Source: Prinia subflava (Eukaryota > Chordata > Aves > Passeriformes > Cisticolidae). From it: a stretch of 64,000 bases of DNA. The stretch covers positions 63,187,985 through 63,251,984 of the forward strand of contig NC_086248.1 in the NCBI RefSeq assembly GCF_021018805.1. The letters are read 5' to 3'. A program made the translations under genes and the position numbers. Under the pieces are notes generated by a model. It worked only from the letters and a program-made list of their open reading frames with translations. It made no database searches and was not told the DNA's origin. This document shows positions 1 through 11,512 of this stretch, piece after piece. Numbering within the stretch: position 1 is the first letter of the stretch; each line of letters begins with the position of its first letter.

Positions 1-1452
1 GCAATGAATTTCAGTATAAGCTCTAATTTTGAAATGTACCTCTTTAAAGCAGAGACCCTTTATGAAAATTGTGGAATCAGAATTAAATTAACATTTAGAC
101 AGGTACATGAATCTACTAAGAAATACACTTTCATGAATTTCAGTTAATTACTTCTTATCCATCCCAAGAAATGAATAGGAGTAGGGTTCATTCTGTGTCT
201 CAGTCCACTCTGGAGGTCCTCCAAAATTAATGCAGCTGAATATGAAGCATCACTCCAGGGGAAGAGCAAGCTAAAGTGCTAAAGTGCTGTAAAAGACATA
301 AGCAAACTGGTCAGCACATTGTGAGGAAGTTTGCTTTCAATAGTTATGTAAGATGAGTTTACTTCATAATTCTGTATAGCAAATTCCACTCCAACCTAAT
401 CAATAAATACAGAGGAAGACAAAGAAAAAAGGTCTGAGATGAAGGTTCATTAACGTGACACTACATCCCATTTTGAAGTAAGGGTTAGGGTCATCATGGG
501 TCACCTTAGTGCCAGCACATTATTGATGCTGTCCATTTTACATCCTGGGGCAGAAACCTAAAAGTAAAGAAGGTGTGGGGTGACATTTCCTCCCAAGACC
601 CATTCCAAGGTTGAATTTCTGTAACTGTGCAAGACACAAATTGATTCCTTTGATAAAACTGAAAAGTTGGTAAACCTATCCAGGTATGTTGACCCTGTTG
701 AATCCAGGTATAACTACTGGTGGCATGAACTTATCATCTCTGCTAGCCTCTGGGCTAAACCTAGCTATCTGCCTTCATATTTTATGCTGGTTCTTTCCAG
801 CTCTAACATTTGCACTTTGGCTTTCATGGCTTGAACCTTCACTTTAGGGATGGCCCACATTCACCCTGAGAGATTCAGATTGCCATTTGGGAGCAGTCCT
901 TATGTGAACACAGTGCCTTTTGGACAGGTCTGCCTGTACAAGCCTCTACCCTCTCTGGTCTTAATTTCAAACTAGAGGCTGTTTCCACAGCCAGAGATCA
1001 TAAACTGGGCAAGTTCATGCTGGCTTATGCTGCTGCTTGAGCCTGCTCCAGCCGTAGTCCAGTTTGGCCCAGTTTGGCTCTTGCTACCTCTTGCCTTGTG
1101 TGTGTATATGCCATATAGGTATGTAGAGGAACAGGTATCAAAAGTCATAATAATACATCTCTGTAGGTGTATGCCCACATGTAGACAAATACACACCAGA
1201 ATACACAAAAATATTTGAAAAAAAAATGTATATATGTTTAGCTATGCTGGTAACAAATACCACTGTGAAATTGTGATCTATATAAACACAGGTGATATCT
1301 GTCCATGTCAGTGCTAGTTTCTGCTATATCCATAGCTCAAACACATAAAACCTTTGTAGCCCCACCTCTCAAAATGATCTTGTAATAGTCCTTTCTGGTA
1401 CAATAACCTGTGTATGTTTCTCTTTCTTACTAGAATTTTGACAAGAATATTA

Positions 1453-1514
1453 AAAACAAACAAGCAGAAACAAACAAAAAACCAACCAAACAAACAAACA
1501 AAAAAAACAAACCC
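1453..1514. repeat. (CAAA)n-type degenerate simple repeat
   Basis: A run of imperfect CAAA/CAAAA units with two CCAA variants, seen directly. It keeps a spurious minus-strand reading frame open (Phe/Cys/Val-rich translation). Confidence 0.85.
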
Positions 1515-4377
1515 ACACTCAAGGGCTCTTGGAAGCTTGGTTTGCATTTTGTTTTTGCAATCAGCAGATCTGATGTGATTCTGAAAGTACCTTAAACGTT
1601 CATTATGTATCAAGGACATGGAAAGGCTCTTTAACTGGTGCCCTGGATGGCTTAAAATTGTACTGGCGCCTTCCTGCCTGCTTCTGTATCTTAAACTAAG
1701 CATGAATCACAAGTAATTGCCCAGTCTAATCAAATTCTTCCTGAATATATGTTACATAGAGTTACAGGAGATGTGCTATATCTTCAAAAAAGGAAATATT
1801 TCAAGGTCTAATCAGATCACTATAAGTAGAAAAGCAGTGATCACTAATACCAAATGAAATTAGATTGTGAAAAGTACAGAGTGGGTTATGAGATAAGGCC
1901 CAAGTGATCACTAGTATAAATTATTGATCCCTACTTTCAAATTCCACTGTATGACTGACATTTCCTCCAGTGTTTCTATGTGTGGCTCAATTGTTACGTG
2001 GTCTAGGAACAGACCAGTGAGATATACAAAGCCTGATTCATCACGCTTTAATTTCGGTTTTGGCAACATATGCAATGCTATTGAGTTCAATGGCAAATAA
2101 GTAGAGGTAGTGAATAAAGTTATAAAGATCAATAAGAAAATTGACAGCTCTCTTAAATTCCAGTGTGAGGGTTCTGCGCTGCAGGACTGAGCTGAGGGGG
2201 AGAATGCTGCAGAAGCAGCAGATAGAGAAAAAGCTATGCAATTTCAAAGAACATATCTAGTCAGAAGCTAAGCCTTTTTTCACTGCCATAGGTACTCAGA
2301 GGGCCAAAACAACAGGGTAAAGAGTGTGCATGTCTGTGTTGGTGTACAAGGAAGACATTAATAAGAGCAAGGATAGCAGCAGCAGCAGGGTAAGGATTCC
2401 CTCCCCTATGAAGGGTAACATCTTTCCTGTTTCTTGGAATGCTTTCAGATACATCTAAGGAAGATTCAGTTTACTCAGAGCACAGAAAACCTCAAAGCAT
2501 CCAATTTACAGATATCTGGAAACAGAGAATCCAAGCCCAGCAGCTCATGGTATTTTACCTGTGCAACAGAAATAAGTACAGACAGCACTAAGCAGCTACA
2601 TAAAAGGAAAGGAAAAACCACAGAATGACTCACAATATATGGATCATTGGACTGATTTGCCTTTAGAGGATCTCTGAAAATCTGTATCTTTCTCTTTCAT
2701 TGCAATTTATACTTCATGCTGCCTAGTGCTCTGAGCCAGGTGCACACGCCAGGTTTTTGGCTCACTTAACACTTTACTTTCCTGTGGTTTTCAAGATTCT
2801 CCTCGTGACTATTCTATCATATTCCTGTGAAACATTAAAGAAAAAAATCCATATTTCTTATACAAGAGCTCTACTGTCTCTCTCTAGGGTGTATGGAACC
2901 GACCATTTTCTGTATGAAATCTAAAAAGGGAGTCAGAAAGAAAATAGGCAAAATCAGAGGAAAAGCCAGTTGCTCTGAATCGCTTTGTTGCAGTCAAAAC
3001 TAAGAAGTTCAAGTACTGTGAAGAGAACAAAGGATGTCTTTTGGTTTTCATACAGAAGTCTACTCCTCAAAGATTTCCAGCTCAATATTTAAATAAAAAA
3101 ACACTCAATAGAACTATGAATTCACCTTCTGCTCAACATCATGCACTGTATGTCAAATATATTATTTAGGTCAAAAGTATAATTTTCATTTTATCCTTAC
3201 TCTGAATGTTAATATCTGACAGGTTTTTTGGAGTGAAACAAAAATTGACATTGAAACAAGAGTTAATGCACGCTAACTGTCCACATTTTTCACAACATTT
3301 TTGCCAAAACAAGTTTCTGGATCAGTTGAAGCCAGCTGGCTTGGGAACCTGCTCTCACTTCAGATTGCATAAGTTTGAAATCAATAGAGCTGTTGAAATT
3401 AATAGTGCCATTCTAAAGAATATGACCTGCTAACTAACCAACATTTAAATAATCACTCCTGGGCTCAATATAAAATTTCCTTGGCTTTAAACAGTAATTT
3501 GAGCAAATACTCATTCATTAGCATGTCAGATTTTTTAGATATGATTTATTGATTTTGAAATCAATGAAGAATGGTTTGGAAAATGCAGCAGAGACTATTT
3601 ATTAACAGCTCTAATTTAAATTCACAGAAGTGTTAACAAAAACTGCTAAAGATAAAACCTCAAGTCTATAAAACATTGAGATCAGTTAAAGAAGGGCATC
3701 ATTTTTGCAAGTACATTATGATTTTCTGCATCCATCTGACCTTCCTAGTGTACGAGCAAGAGTCAGAAGAAGTCAGAAGCAACATATGAGAACATAACTA
3801 CTGATGCAGCCAAGAATGCTTTTAAAATTCTTAAAAATCAAGAGCGAAAAATAAACCTGTAGAAATCTAATTGATCCCATGAAAAGAAAAAGCAAGGTCA
3901 GGAAAAATACACTGAGAAGCATCTACTTCAGAACAGTTCATCACCACTCAAAAGTAAACATTTATAGTTATTATTGTTCTCTTAAGATTCATTTTGCAAT
4001 GTCAGTTCTAAATCAAGGCAAAGAACTTCACTCCATTTTTAAATTAATTTCCCATTGTATTCACCTTCTCAGCAATCCTGTTTTCTGGCACAAATGCATT
4101 TCAAGTATATAAAGAAATAGGATTTTCAATTCACCCATGCAAATACTCACCCTGGAAGAGCACACACAGTCATCCAGTCCAGAAATAGAAACTATATTGT
4201 GGGTTTCTGACCAGCTACAACTGCGCAACACAATTATAAACTTTGGCTGTTCACATATCAACTAGTCACAGAAAATTGTTTATGACTATTGCCTTCAGGC
4301 AATAAATATTGAAAAATGACAACCAGAGTCCACTCAAGAAACAAGGAATCCTAACCTGAACACAGTTATTTCAGAGA

Positions 4378-4393
4378 ACACACACACACACAC
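4378..4393. repeat. (AC)8 microsatellite
   Basis: Eight uninterrupted AC dinucleotides, seen directly. Short, but potentially polymorphic. Confidence 0.9.
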
Positions 4394-4454
4394 GAAAAGA
4401 TGAAGTTGCATAAATGATAGGCTTCAAACCACTTCTGGGATGGAAACAATTTGT

Positions 4455-4480
4455 TATTATATTAGATATCTAATATAATA
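4455..4480. repeat. Perfect 26-bp AT-rich palindrome
   Basis: Every base from 4455 to 4480 pairs with its mirror position around a GATATC centre (between 4467 and 4468), and the symmetry stops at 4454/4481. A perfect palindrome with no spacer could extrude a cruciform. AT-rich palindromes are known mutation and breakage sites, but no function can be assigned here. Confidence 0.9.
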
Positions 4481-4654
4481 GTGGTTCTATGCGCAAAATT
4501 AATTCTTTCCAGTTATCCAAAAAAGAAAATCAAGTCAGCACTACTGACTCTTCATTTACTTACTAAACTATACATGGGAATGCTTTGCAGGCTTTGCAGT
4601 ATTTAGCCACAGCATAATAAGCTACAGAGAAGGAACAGTGCATGGATTTCTGGA

Positions 4655-4690
4655 CATATATAAATTCATATATATATAAATATATAAATT
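4655..4690. repeat. AT-rich (TA)n low-complexity tract
   Basis: Short TATATA runs broken by AAATT interruptions. Seen directly; low-complexity DNA with no further signal. Confidence 0.8.
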
Positions 4691-5191
4691 GTTATACTTC
4701 TTTAAAATATATTTTGTCTGTTCTTTCAATATTGATCTTCACTTGAAAAGATTTTTTTTTCTCCTTTTTTCTTCTTGCAGGTACATATACTCTACTGTAA
4801 CACAATAATATCATGCAATTTTGCATGTGTTTCTTTAAGCTGTACAATAACAAGAAAAGCACAGTCCACACTGGCTGGAAGAATGTTGTCTGTGTTGCCC
4901 TTCAGGAAGTCAGACTGTACACACAGATTATCAGCAGGTTATTTTCTGCTGCTTGCCAGTAGCAGCTGCATTGTGGGATTTTTTTATTTCTTTTTATTCA
5001 GACATTTGGAATTGTTTGTTTCTGTTGGTAATGAGTCAGTGTTCCTAACTCATAAGTACTTGAAATTTTCTTATTTCAGAAAAATGACAGCATAACATGA
5101 AAGATGCTGTCACTTACTGCATTTTTCTGCAACCTCTGTGACATATCTGAAGTTAAGAAACAGAATATCTATTTTCTTCCTTCCTCTCTAG

Positions 5192-5276
5192 GAAGAGAGA
5201 CTGTGGTGAATTCGAACCAATTTAACTCTCTAGTATCTGACAGCAGAAGAGAAGCAAACAGCAAGCACTAAAAAAA
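5192..5276 (+). other. Weak candidate exon (splice-like ends)
   Basis: An 85-nt segment is preceded by a strong pyrimidine tract ending in CTCTCTAG (AG at 5190-5191). It is followed directly by GTAAGT (GT at 5277-5278), a consensus donor. Two reading frames close within about 11 codons. The third stays open for about 25 codons and stops just before the donor, so a coding role is unlikely. If real, it would more plausibly be a non-coding RNA exon. Acceptor/donor pairs this good also occur by chance in vertebrate DNA, so confidence is low. Confidence 0.15.
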
Positions 5277-8200
5277 GTAAGTCTGGAAGGATGAGTCAGG
5301 TAGATGAGAAGAAGAAATCAGAGATCCACCATCCTCTCCATGAATAAGAGAGAGTGACTAACCATCTCAGGAACTTGAAAAAAGATGTCTGGAGCTCTTG
5401 GGAAGAAAGGATTGCTGGATCCAGCCCAAACTATGGTGCTCCATATGAACACAGCAGGACATTGCTCTAAACTGATTAAACTGTATTCTTTTTATTAATA
5501 AATAAACTCCAGGAAAAAAAAACAACCCCTCTCACAACACTAAGCTGAAGATATCTCGTTTAGTACCTCTATCAACCCTAGCTACAGAATCACAGAGCGT
5601 CAGCTTAGTTGCTTATTAGTACAAGCACTCTTTCAATAAATATAAAATTGGCTTAACAAGCTTCAGATCAAGAGAACTGTGACCACAACAGCTAATACCT
5701 ACTGTCTCCTCTCAGAGTGACACAATAGCAGTGATCTTTTGTGACTGACTGAGCATGAATGTTATTTTCCCCAATGTGGCTTAATCTACCCCCTCAGACT
5801 CACAGGGGGTAAACTAACATCTGTGGGAACCGTTCAGTTAAATCCCTGTGAACTTATTTTTTAAATTTTCCCCCCACACACATCACCTTTTAGAAAGGCA
5901 ATTACACTGAACAGCAACACCCCCTGAGTCTCTGGCATCTCATTGCCAGAGAGGGAAAACAGTTTCAAGCTATCAGGACAAGTAGGAGTAATGCAGACCA
6001 TCCCTGCTAAAGAAATCTCTTCTAAGTGAAATGAAAATGGAAAATTTCTAATGATAAATGGAACACACCAACAGTAAGAGACCCTAGCTTGTCACTAGTA
6101 TCTTGTCTGCTGCTGGAGCTACTGATACTCCATATTCAAAAAACTTTTCCATCTACCACGTCTATATTTGGCCCCCTGACTGAAAGGAAGAAATATTTGA
6201 GGATTCAGGACCAGGTCTATTCAACCAAACAAGATGAGTGAACTTTGGGCTGCTCTACTTTCATTCTTAGGATTACTATCATGAAGGCAAAGGAAGCCTT
6301 AGCTAGCAAAAATAGATTACCATAATTATGGGCTGAGGCATGCTAAAACCTTTCAATATCTCTAAAACTTTACCTTTGAATTTTAATGCCTTTTTTCCTT
6401 GCAAGTTCCCTGTATGACCCCACATATTCCCCTATGTGTCATGCCTACTGTTTAATTAGAGTTACAGTAGTCGTCACCATAACCGGTTCTCATCCTTCCC
6501 CACCATTTATCTTGCAATATGAATTAATGATCTGAAGGACTAAGAAATCTTAATTCAGATTTCATTTCTCTGTTTTGCCAGTGGCCAACTATCTGCCTGC
6601 AGTGACACAGAGCATTGTTTTCTATGCACTGCTGTGTCTGCTCTCCTCCAAATAGAGTCCAGGCACTGCAGATATAGATCACTTCAAATTTCTGTTTATC
6701 ACTTCTTGGAGTATTTTTACCCAGTAGTATTATTGTCCTACAGCACTTTTGCCATGGAGAAAAGTTTAGGTTCAAGATGCTGGTAAGTAATGTCTTCTTC
6801 TCTCCAAGGCCTGAATATTCCACCAACAGTAATTCTTCACTACTTTTCTGTATCAGTAGGTTTGTAATCAAAGATACTTAATACCTCATTTTAAAAGGGA
6901 CACACAGAAAAAAGTAATTCTTTTCCATTACAGCTATTCTCTCCACACTCTAGTTCTTCCTGTCTATTTATATAAAGAAAATACTTCTTTTTAATGTGAT
7001 TTTTCAAAAAGCATTAACAATACATAATAATTTAAGATTAGACAATTTTTTTTCTTTTTTCTTCCTGTACCTGTTTGCAGCATTCATCAACTTTTCCTGA
7101 AATTCCCACCAACTTCTCCCATTACAAGCACTATACAGGTTTTTTTTCTCTGTAAACATCCTGTGAATAAAGACTTTAATTAGTAGAGTGTTTTCTCCAA
7201 GGGTAAACTTTATTAAGGACCCTCCCAGGCTCACTGGGGCTCTCCAGCTTAAAGTGAAGCTAAGAAATGCGGGTGGAATGAAAACCATTAGAAGAAAATT
7301 CTTGAAGTATCTCTAATCCCATTCTGTACTGCAGAGGAGTATGCCCAGTATCAGGAAGAGTGGCATGGAAATTTTCTCCACTCTTTTATGGCACTGAGTC
7401 ACTGTATGGGGTTCATGAAATTCAGCTGCTCTGAACAGCTTAGACATGAAAGGGTAAAATATTTTCACTCAAAAATATGAAACATCATATGTTGAAATTT
7501 GGATATATGCACACTCACTGTATAAATAGAAAACATGCAAAAAATGAAAGGGCTTAAACAGTCCTATGGGGGACCATTCACTGGCCTGAAACTTTAGCTC
7601 ACCATGGAATGTTTGCTTATGTTATAAACAACTATTTCCTAATAAGCAATTTTGAGTTTCACTTTGTTCTTTTTTGTATTCAGTACTGGCTTGTACTTTG
7701 TGTTTCACATATTATCTTTGCACTGTATAGATCAAATACAATTCTCTTCAGAGTCATAGAGAAAAGATGACATCCGTAAGTAAAGGCCTGAAAAGCTTCT
7801 CAGTGAAGAACAGCTTTTAGTGTTCTTGTCTGAGCACAACAGGGCCCGGTAGGACATTGAAATATTGCCTGTGTTTCCCTCCCTCAGCTAGACACTCACC
7901 TTTGAAGACTGACAACTGTGCAACCCTTTTCTGCACTGCCTGGCAATGCTTATTGCCTGGATACCCTCTGAGGAGCGGGGTGAACAGCAGCTAAAGAGTG
8001 AAGCAAAGCATTCAAAGGCACTCAAACTCCTGCACTTTCTGTTCATCAGCACTGCAAACATTTATTCTTTTTAATTTCATTTCTGCAGCATTTAGATTGG
8101 GATAGCCACTTCTTCATACTTCCATATAGATGAAATTATTTCACTCATTTTCCAGTTTGACAGCCACTGTTTCTTTTATTACCCCAACACTTTGTGAGAT

Positions 8201-9322
8201 CCCAAATAAGATATTTATTCAGTGCAAACAACCTCTGCCCTCCAGGCCAGCACAGGGTTTCTTAGATAAACAGCTCCATATATGCTAATGATGATGTCTG
8301 CCTGGAAGTAGAGTTATAAAACTCAGAACCACCCCTAGCTGCTTTTTTTCCACCATAAAAGAAACAGGTCAAAACATGCCCCTTGGGCTTCAAGAGCAGC
8401 TTATATTACCAAAGAAAAAATCCATGACAGTGTAAAGCCCTTGCATGTTATTGCACAGGGAAAGCTAAGTTCTTTTAAAAGTGATGGATGCAAAGTCTAA
8501 AAGTGACCTGAATCCATTTTGGCACTTGCAGATGCAGGTTGCTCTCAGGTGCAGCACAATGTAGTTCCTCTTACTAATTGAATAATTTATGCATGACAGA
8601 AAACAGACATTTGCCAAGACCTGCTCCTGCTTTCCTCTCTGACACTATCAACTGAGATCTTTCACTACAACTGGACACTTGTCGAAAAAGAAGGAAGGAT
8701 GACACAGTGGTGGCTCAGATTACAGAGAATGGATTTTGTGCTGAGAATTCTTCTAGAACTCTGGAGCATCTAAATTACACTGATGCATTTTGAAATCCTA
8801 TTTCAATGTGTTTCTCATACATCTTAATTGCCTCCATCAGGAAGGTAAGACAGAGCTGTAACACCCAAGATTTCCTCCTTGTCTGGGACAACCTTCTCTC
8901 CTTGTAACACCTCCTTTTTTTATCCTGACAAAACACAAAATGGTAGCTAGGGGAGTGATACAAGGATCTAAGTCCCATCCCTTTTTAGGGATGCTCTATT
9001 AAAGTGACAACTTGGATTGAAATTCTTCTTATAAGTGCCTATACATTAAGGTTGTTAACACCCTGTACAGTGTTTCTTTAAAATAAACAAGAGCATCTTT
9101 TTTCCTGCTATTACTCATGGTTGAATGGTGAGGCCAACTAAGTAGCAGATCTTGATTCTCAGATGAAAAGTCAACCATCAGTGGAGAAAGCAGTCCCTAC
9201 CACTGAAAAGATGCAACAGCAAAGTATGTCAGGAAACAGGGGGAAGGTGGGGGTGGGGCTGTTTATGAGACATATGTGAACCAAATGCCCAGACAAGCCT
9301 AGCACCTACTAGCCCACACACC
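5277..9322. other. Non-coding unique sequence
   Basis: No coding region or recognisable interspersed repeat found. The open frames (for example minus strand 6524-6871 and 7004-7288) show no domain, no family resemblance and no biased codon use. A G-rich patch at 9239-9258 has runs of 5, 2, 5 and 4 G and could form an imperfect G-quadruplex just upstream of the A-rich tract. Confidence 0.6.

Positions 9323-9392
<70 letters not shown>
9323..9392 (+). repeat. 70-bp A-rich tract
   Basis: Seventy bases of A broken only by G at 9341 and 9354. The sequence just upstream has no recognisable gene or SINE. The tract could be the tail of an old retroposed copy whose body has decayed, or an expanded simple repeat. 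CR1, the main avian LINE, does not leave poly(A) tails. Exact length may be unreliable because homopolymers are error-prone in assemblies. Confidence 0.9.
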
Positions 9393-9393
<1 letters not shown>

Positions 9394-9501
9394 AACCACC
9401 AATCTAGCTGTTCAGGTTTTCTCCTAGAGACTAAGACATGAACTTAACCAGGAAAAATTTTCATCAGATTTTTGTCAGGACAGATGGATATAACACTATT
9501 T

Positions 9502-9516
9502 AAAAAAAAAAAAAAA
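9502..9516 (+). repeat. A15 homopolymer
   Basis: An uninterrupted A run after TATTT, about 110 bp downstream of the large A-rich tract. Seen directly. Confidence 0.9.
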
Positions 9517-9601
9517 GAATAGCTGGCTCATTATATGCCAGCTGGGATGTCTGGTTATATTACCCCACTCTTAGTCTATTAAATACTTTTACAGTTCTTA
9601 C

Positions 9602-9891
9602 CATGAAAATGAAACCACTGGGTTTTTCGTGCTGTTTGCTTATTTTTTTCTTTCAGCATTTAAGAATGGCGTGACAGAAATCTCATTCGAAGCACAAACG
9701 TTCTGCAAATTCAGTAGTTTGATGGTTGTTTGCAGGCTTCTCATTCGGAGGAAGAGGTCCCCCAGGTGAGTAACCAGATCAGAAACACTCTCACCTGATG
9801 AGCTCCGGATTTGTTCCTGTTCAGGAGTGCTAGGGGCGTGCCCAAGGAGGCTGGCTGGCAAGGTGCCCTCGAGAGACTGTACTGCTTAGCA
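9602..9891 (-). other. Candidate exon with a 79-codon open frame
   Basis: Read on the minus strand, a pyrimidine-rich stretch ends in CCTCAG (AG at 9893-9892). The segment runs to CATG followed by GTAAGA (GT at 9601-9600), a good donor. A TAA lies in frame just inside the first acceptor. Two alternative acceptors (AG at 9883-9882 or 9878-9877) would leave the frame open from about 9876 down to a TAA at 9642-9640. The translation starts near SLEGTLPASLLG, has a polar stretch with TPEQEQIRSSSGESVSDL, then an amphipathic Leu-rich segment (LVTHLGDLFLRMRSLQ) of possible helical character. GC and CpG are locally higher than in the flanks. I do not recognise the protein. It could be the terminal coding exon of a minus-strand gene, a lncRNA exon or chance. 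No ATG opens the frame, so upstream exons to the right would be needed. Confidence 0.3.
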
Positions 9892-11480
9892 CTGAGGTTT
9901 CAAAAGTGGTTTAGCAGAGAGAAGAATCAGACAAAAATACTGTCATAGGAAAAACAGGAAATTAATGTAAGGAAAGTCCTTCCACTGTATGTATTTAGTC
10001 CTCAAAAATGGCTAATTGAAACACAAAAGAAGAGCTTATGTGCTCAAACATTTCTGTATTTTCAGTGTTATGACTTGCTCCCACATAAAATAGTGCCTCT
10101 TTCCACAAACCTGGCTGATCAACAGGAGAACTCTGCTTCAACTGAATCAGCAAAAAGAAGTAGGTAAAAGGAGGAAAAAATTATATTAAACCAAATCTCA
10201 GCAACAATAGTGCAATGACCTTTGTTAGCTTAATAGTTTGTTTTAGTTTTGGGTTTGTTTTTAGTTTTGTGCACAGATAATGTTCTGGTTCACATTAAGA
10301 AGTAGGAAACAAGTTTCATTGTCAACAAACAACCACCTCCAACAAGGATGTGACAACATCTTGAAATTAAACTCACTCTTGGTCTAAAATAAGTTTAGCA
10401 GAAGGAAGCAATTTTCTTGCATTTTTATTATTATAGATTCTTTTTGCACTACATTGACAACAAAGTGAACATTTAGACTTATTCTACCAGTCTGGAATTT
10501 AGACAATGTTTAAATGGTTACTTTTGCTTACACAAGCCCTTGAGATATTTTCTTTGGTGTTTATGGCCTGATTATCAAAAGAACCAAGCAGATTTTGAAA
10601 ATCTGGCCACCACACTTTAGTGAGAGGCAGGAGATGGATTGTGTGACTGAAAACTTTAGCGCTTTTTTTTTAATTGATACCAAACATTCATCATCTCTAG
10701 GCACTGTACCTCAGACCTTTGGCATCAAACTGCTAACCTCTACCTTTTGAAATAAGGAACTAAACTGTTGGCTTGTAACTTTATGTCAACAGCCTTTACA
10801 AAGGAAAGAGTTTGTATGGATTGTTCACCTATATTACATTTATATCAACTGAATCTCTTCCCATCTGACACATGTCATTTGGACAATCAAAACTGAGACT
10901 CATGTGCATAGACAAATGGGTCACAGCCAACACCCATCTGTGAAAATACCCCTGGGTACCAAAATCCCATTAAATCCTCAGGTAGGACTGCCTATACCTA
11001 TTGGTAGCTGCACACACTTTAGAAATTCTGCTCTCAGTGAGTCAGGAGTGTTCTTTAGCCATTCCACTTCCCTTCAGCTTTCTGGATGTCTGTGAAGGTA
11101 TGAGCATCATCAGAGCCCTACATATTTTATTTTTGCATCACAATGTGCCCTCTCTCCACGGCACCAGAACAGCTATTTCTCATCACAGCTGTGCTCCCCG
11201 GTACAGCATAGAAGAAATCTGCTTTAACGTGTTCAACAAACTTCCCACCCCAGGAGTGAGCCACTCTCCTCAGGTACTGGTGAGTTCACTGGGATACATC
11301 ATCAGGAAAAAGCTGCCTCCTGAGAGGACTGCTGAACTGCCTGGATCAGCTTTGTATTGGACCTGGAGGCAGCAGTAACACTAAAAAACTGATTGGACAA
11401 CAGTACCCAGACTGCAGCATCACGTTGTGGTAACTGTTCTTGAAAACAGTTGCCTTCCAGCCAAGACTAATGCTAGAATT

Positions 11481-11512
11481 TGTGGAACAATATATATATA
11501 TGTGGAACAATA
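11481..11512. repeat. 12-bp direct repeat around a TA run
   Basis: TGTGGAACAATA occurs at 11481-11492 and again at 11501-11512, with TATATATA between. Seen directly; probably a slippage product. Confidence 0.85.

Larger units (their letters stand above)
1..5191. other. Non-coding AT-rich unique sequence
   Basis: No recognisable exon, gene or interspersed repeat was found here on either strand. The open frames are short, overlap on both strands and have no family signature. The longest (minus strand, 1314-1703, 129 codons) reads straight through a CAAA-type simple repeat, which explains its length. The block holds the simple repeats and the palindrome listed separately. A pyrimidine-rich tract ending in TTGCAG near 4780 resembles a splice acceptor, but nothing exon-like follows it. 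Confidence 0.6.

Noticed and set aside
1314..1703. Longest open frame (129 codons, minus strand) as a gene
   Set aside because: It reads through a CAAA simple repeat and has no domain, start context or splice support.
4741..4790. Polypyrimidine tract plus TTGCAG as a real splice acceptor
   Set aside because: No donor or conserved frame downstream supports an exon, and such tracts are common by chance.
9239..9258. Stable G-quadruplex
   Set aside because: One of the four G runs has only two G residues, so a stable three-tetrad structure is doubtful.
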